Positions 5,726 through 8,338 of a stretch of DNA of 8,338 bases are shown one piece after another. The stretch's first letter is position 1; every line of letters starts with the position of its first letter. The stretch comes from an uncultured Ruminococcus sp. (GTDB lineage Bacteria > Bacillota > Clostridia > Oscillospirales > Acutalibacteraceae): the NCBI GenBank assembly GCA_902773165.1, contig CACYDO010000035.1:1-8338 (forward strand). Reading direction: 5' to 3'. The notes beneath the pieces were generated by a model. That model worked only from the letters and a program-made list of their open reading frames with translations, searched no databases and was not told where the DNA came from. The position numbers were made by a program, and so were the translations under genes.

Positions 5726-7795
5726 TTGAAACAGTACGAACCAAACAAGATTTTTAATATTGCGCTTGCAGGTCACGGTTCCTGCGGCAAGACCTCTCTT
5801 GCAGAGGCTATGATCTATCTGTCCGGCGCTTCCGACAGATTGGGCAAGATCGAAGACGGCAACACCGTTCTCGATTTCGATCCCGAGGAGATCAAAAGAA
5901 AGGTATCAGTTGTGTCCTCTATCGCTCCCATCGAGTGGAAGGGCAATAAGATCAATATTATCGACACTCCCGGTCTGCTTGATTTCCAGGGCGGACTTTA
6001 TGAGGGTATGCGTGCAGCCGACAGCGCAGTTATCGTTGTATCCGGTAAAAACGGCGTGAATATCGGTACGGAAAAGGCAGTTAAGCTTGCGGACAAGCAG
6101 GGCCTTACAAAGATATTCTTTGTAAACGGTCTTTGCGACGAGAGCGCTCGCTTCTACCGCGTATTTGAAACGCTGAAATCAGAATTCGGCCCTTCGGTTT
6201 GCCCCGTTGTCGTTCCTTATATTGAAAATGGACAGGCTAACACCTACGTTAACCTTTTCGACTACAAGGCATATAAATATGAAAACGGAACAGTTAAGCA
6301 GGTTCCGCTGCCGGATATGGGCGACCGTCTTGAAGGTCTGCGCACAGCTATCAAAGAGGCTGTTGCGGAAACAAGCGAAGAGCTTCTCGATAAATTCCTC
6401 ATGGGCGAGGAATTCACTCCCGAAGAGATCATTATGGGCGTTTCTCAGGGCGTTAAGGACGGCTCTATCTGCCCGGTATTCTGCGGTGACGCTCAGCTCA
6501 CCTACGGTATCGACCAGTTCTTAAACAGCCTGGTATGGCTTGCGCCGAATGCAGCCTCAAAGGGCAGCGAGATAGGCTCAGATCCCAACGGCGACGTTGT
6601 AGAGCTTTCTGTAAGCACTCAGGGCGCGGCTGCCGCACTTGTATTCAAGACAGTTTCCGACCCGTTTGTAGGAAAGCTTTCGTTCTTTAAGGTTATTTCC
6701 GGTAAGATCTCCGCGTCCACACCGGTTATCAATATGCGTACAGGCGAATCCGAAAGAATTACAAAGGTAATGATACCGCGAGGCAAGAAGCAGGAAGAGG
6801 TTTCCTACGTAGGCGCAGGAGATATCGGCTGTATTGCAAAGCTGCTTTACACAGCAACGGGAGATACGCTTTGCTCACCCGTAAGAAAGGTTACAATTGA
6901 AGGCGTAGAATATCCGAAGCCTTCTTATTCAATGGCTATCGCGCCTAAGAAGAAGGGCGATGAAGACAAGGTCGCACAGGGCATTCTCAAGCTCTGCGAA
7001 GAGGACAAGACCCTCGTTTACACGCACAATCACGAAACACATCAGATGGTAATTTCCGGCCTCGGAGAGCAGCACCTTGACGTTGTTGTTTCAAAGCTTA
7101 AAAATAAATACGGCATTGATGTAGTTCTTGATACGCCGAAGGTTGCTTACAGAGAAACCATCAAGAAAAAAGTTCAGGTTCAGGGCAGACACAAGAAGCA
7201 GTCCGGCGGTCACGGTCAGTTCGGTGACGTATGGATCGAGTTTGAGCCTTACGATGGCGATGATCTTTTGTTCGATCAGAGAGTAGTCGGCGGTTCTGTA
7301 CCGAAGGGCTTCTTCCCGGCAGTAGAAAAGGGCTTGCGCGACAGCATTGCAAAGGGTCCGCTTGCAGGCTACCCTGTTGTAGGTCTTAAAGCTACTCTTT
7401 ACGATGGTTCATATCACCCTGTAGATTCCTCGGAAATGGCGTTCAAGACGGCTGCTTCAATTGCTTACAAGAACGGTCTTCCGCAGGCTAAGCCTGTTCT
7501 TCTTGAGCCTATAGGTTCATTGTCTGCAACTGTTCCAGACAGCAACATGGGCGACATCATGGGCGAGATCACAAAGCGCCGCGGCAGAGTTCTCGGCATG
7601 AATCCTGCTGAATCGGGATATCAGACGATCGAAGCCGATGTTCCAATGGCGGAAATGCATGATTTTGCTATCTTCCTCAGACAGGCTACTCAGGGCAGAG
7701 GTTACTTCTCATTTGAATTTGCACGCTATGAGGACGCTCCTCAGAACGTTGCAGATAAGGTTATCGAAGCACGTAAGGCTGAGCTTGAAGGCTGA
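5726..7795 (+). CDS. EF-G-like translational GTPase (EF-G2-type paralogue)
   Basis: The product has 689 residues, the usual EF-G length, and starts at TTG. The N-terminal G domain has a P-loop GHGSCGKT (16-23), a switch I region near KRKVSV (57-62) in place of the canonical RGITI, and the G3 motif DTPG (80-83). At the G4 position the sequence is NGLCD (134-138) where EF-G has NKMD, so the guanine-specificity Asp is displaced or replaced. Domain II covers about 295-395. Domain III holds THNHETHQMVISGLGEQHLD (433-452). Domain IV has RHKKQSGGHGQFGDV (488-502) and the SSEMAFKTAAS helix region (568-578). Domain V contains DSNMGDIMGEITKRRGRVLGM (605-625). By homology it binds the ribosome as a translocase-like or ribosome-associated factor. 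EF-G2-type paralogues are often accessory to the housekeeping FusA. The gene stands alone, not in a str operon, with its own promoter and two terminators, which also argues that it is a paralogue. Tetracycline-protection or fusidate-type roles are not indicated. Precise function is unknown. Confidence 0.92.
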   Translation: MKQYEPNKIFNIALAGHGSCGKTSLAEAMIYLSGASDRLGKIEDGNTVLDFDPEEIKRKVSVVSSIAPIEWKGNKINIIDTPGLLDFQGGLYEGMRAADSAVIVVSGKNGVNIGTEKAVKLADKQGLTKIFFVNGLCDESARFYRVFETLKSEFGPSVCPVVVPYIENGQANTYVNLFDYKAYKYENGTVKQVPLPDMGDRLEGLRTAIKEAVAETSEELLDKFLMGEEFTPEEIIMGVSQGVKDGSICPVFCGDAQLTYGIDQFLNSLVWLAPNAASKGSEIGSDPNGDVVELSVSTQGAAAALVFKTVSDPFVGKLSFFKVISGKISASTPVINMRTGESERITKVMIPRGKKQEEVSYVGAGDIGCIAKLLYTATGDTLCSPVRKVTIEGVEYPKPSYSMAIAPKKKGDEDKVAQGILKLCEEDKTLVYTHNHETHQMVISGLGEQHLDVVVSKLKNKYGIDVVLDTPKVAYRETIKKKVQVQGRHKKQSGGHGQFGDVWIEFEPYDGDDLLFDQRVVGGSVPKGFFPAVEKGLRDSIAKGPLAGYPVVGLKATLYDGSYHPVDSSEMAFKTAASIAYKNGLPQAKPVLLEPIGSLSATVPDSNMGDIMGEITKRRGRVLGMNPAESGYQTIEADVPMAEMHDFAIFLRQATQGRGYFSFEFARYEDAPQNVADKVIEARKAELEG

Positions 7796-7854
7796 TAAAA
7801 GACAATAAATAAATTCAGATCATTTCTTATTTTTTCATATTTTTCTTTCCCCTT

Positions 7855-7889
7855 GACGGCAGAGCGCTCGTATGCTCTGCCGTCTACTT
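7855..7889 (+). terminator. First terminator after the EF-G-like gene
   Basis: GACGGCAGAGC (7855-7865) pairs perfectly over 11 bp with GCTCTGCCGTC (7874-7884) around an 8-nt loop, followed by TACTTTATAT. The T-run is imperfect. A pyrimidine-rich tract (7820-7852) precedes it. Confidence 0.8.
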
Positions 7890-7916
7890 TATATACATAA
7901 AATAATACATACAAGC

Positions 7917-7950
7917 AACGGTACAGCCGATTCTGACTGTACCGTTTTTT
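7917..7950 (+). terminator. Second terminator after the EF-G-like gene, possibly shared with argS
   Basis: AACGGTACAG (7917-7926) pairs over 10 bp with CTGTACCGTT (7937-7946) around a 10-nt loop, and the T-run spans 7945-7950. On the minus strand the trailing sequence is GCTTGTATGTATTATTTTATG, weakly T-rich, so it might also end argS transcripts arriving from the right. Confidence 0.85.
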
Positions 7951-8137
7951 ACATTATTTGATATTTTTGATTATATTAGCTTATTGCAGCGCACGTCACT
8001 TATTGCAATGCGCATGATCTATTCGCGCTTATCGGCGGCGCGGAAACCAACTAACCGTCACATCAAAGTATAATCGGAACTGTCAGCGGCGACACGCCGC
8101 CGTAACTGCCTCCGGGTGCATACCCGGCTGCCCGGCG
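7951..8137. other. Intergenic region downstream of argS with GC-rich hairpins and a 9-bp direct repeat
   Basis: No gene or tRNA is seen. CTTATTGCA occurs at 7980-7988 and 7999-8007, each followed by a GCGCA. Two tight hairpins lie just after the argS stop on the minus strand: CCGGGT-GCAT-ACCCGG (8112-8127) and GCGGCG-ACA-CGCCGC (8086-8100). Neither is followed by a T-run in the minus direction, so they are not typical terminators. Confidence 0.5.
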
Positions 8138-8338
8138 CTACATGCTTTCGGGGGCGGTTATTTTGAACATGTCGAGAACGTTTTTGATAACCGATCTTAC
8201 GGCAATGCAGAGAGCTAAACGAGCCTGCATGAGCGGTTCTTCTTCGCCCTTTACCCGGCAGGCGTTGTAGAACTTGTGGAAGAGTGAAGCAAGCTGTGTT
8301 ACGTACTTCGTGATCTTCGTCGGATCATAGCTCTTTGC
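8138..8338 (-). CDS. argS: Arginyl-tRNA synthetase, C-terminal 66 residues (partial)
   Basis: The gene runs off the right edge of the window, and only the C-terminus and TAG stop (8138-8140) are present. The translated piece includes YVTQLASLFHKFYNACRV (residues 12-29 of the piece), a block of small and aliphatic residues with AVRSVIKNVLDMF, and ends TAPESM. This matches the DALR anticodon-binding domain at the end of class I ArgS, where the pattern FHKFYNxCRV...ARLxL...VxKNxLxxxGxxAPExM is characteristic. The enzyme charges tRNA-Arg with arginine in the cytoplasm. The start, promoter and catalytic HIGH/KMSKS region lie outside the window. Recognition is from memory of the family and I regard it as secure. 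Confidence 0.93.
   Translation of the reverse strand, partial: AKSYDPTKITKYVTQLASLFHKFYNACRVKGEEEPLMQARLALCIAVRSVIKNVLDMFKITAPESM

Noticed and set aside
8069..8074. Plus-strand TATAAT downstream of argS
   Set aside because: No -35 element at 16-18 nt upstream and no plus-strand gene follows.

Overview
The window looks like chromosomal DNA from a low-to-mid GC Gram-positive anaerobe, most likely a Clostridia/Oscillospiraceae member (Ruminococcus or [Eubacterium] siraeum type). This is an inference. It rests on strong AGGAGG-type ribosome sites, GTG and TTG starts, sigma-A-like promoters, many rho-independent terminators, a clostridial NodB deacetylase, an EF-G paralogue of the EF-G2 type, and a giant acidic Big_2 protein full of Asp/Ser tracts.

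Layout: (1) 56-508 (+) encodes a small type IV prepilin-like protein and ends at a terminator (532-559). (2) 560-915 holds no gene. It contains a 59-bp tandem direct repeat (about 2.4 copies, 661-804) and a strong hairpin (851-885) that terminates the next, convergent gene. (3) 916-3858 (-) encodes a 980-residue single-pass membrane protein. It has a very acidic cytoplasmic region, two extracellular Big_2-like domains, each followed by a DxDxDG loop, and Asp/Ser-rich stretches. A near-consensus promoter lies at 3923-3951. (4) 3952-4387 is a 436-bp intergenic region. On the minus strand it holds a promoter (4202-4230) followed about 50 bp after the predicted start by a hairpin with a U7 tract, then a second terminator. 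This looks like an unannotated small RNA gene. (5) 4388-5449 (+) encodes a membrane-anchored polysaccharide deacetylase with a Ser/Met-rich tail. (6) 5450-5725 is AT-rich and rich in inverted repeats. The promoter of the next gene sits between the arms of a 17-bp inverted repeat. (7) 5726-7795 (+) encodes an EF-G-like translational GTPase that starts at TTG and has a degenerate G4 motif. Two terminators follow it. (8) 7951-8137 has no gene but holds GC-rich hairpins and a short direct repeat. (9) 8138-8338 (-) is the 3' end of argS.

The genes do not form one operon. Pilin, acidic Big_2 protein and deacetylase are all envelope proteins, and the EF-G-like protein and ArgS belong to translation. 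Each gene appears to have its own promoter and/or terminator. The least explained items are the candidate minus-strand small RNA at 4109-4195, the 59-bp repeats, the G4-degenerate EF-G paralogue, and the duplicated Big_2/DxDxDG architecture of the acidic protein.
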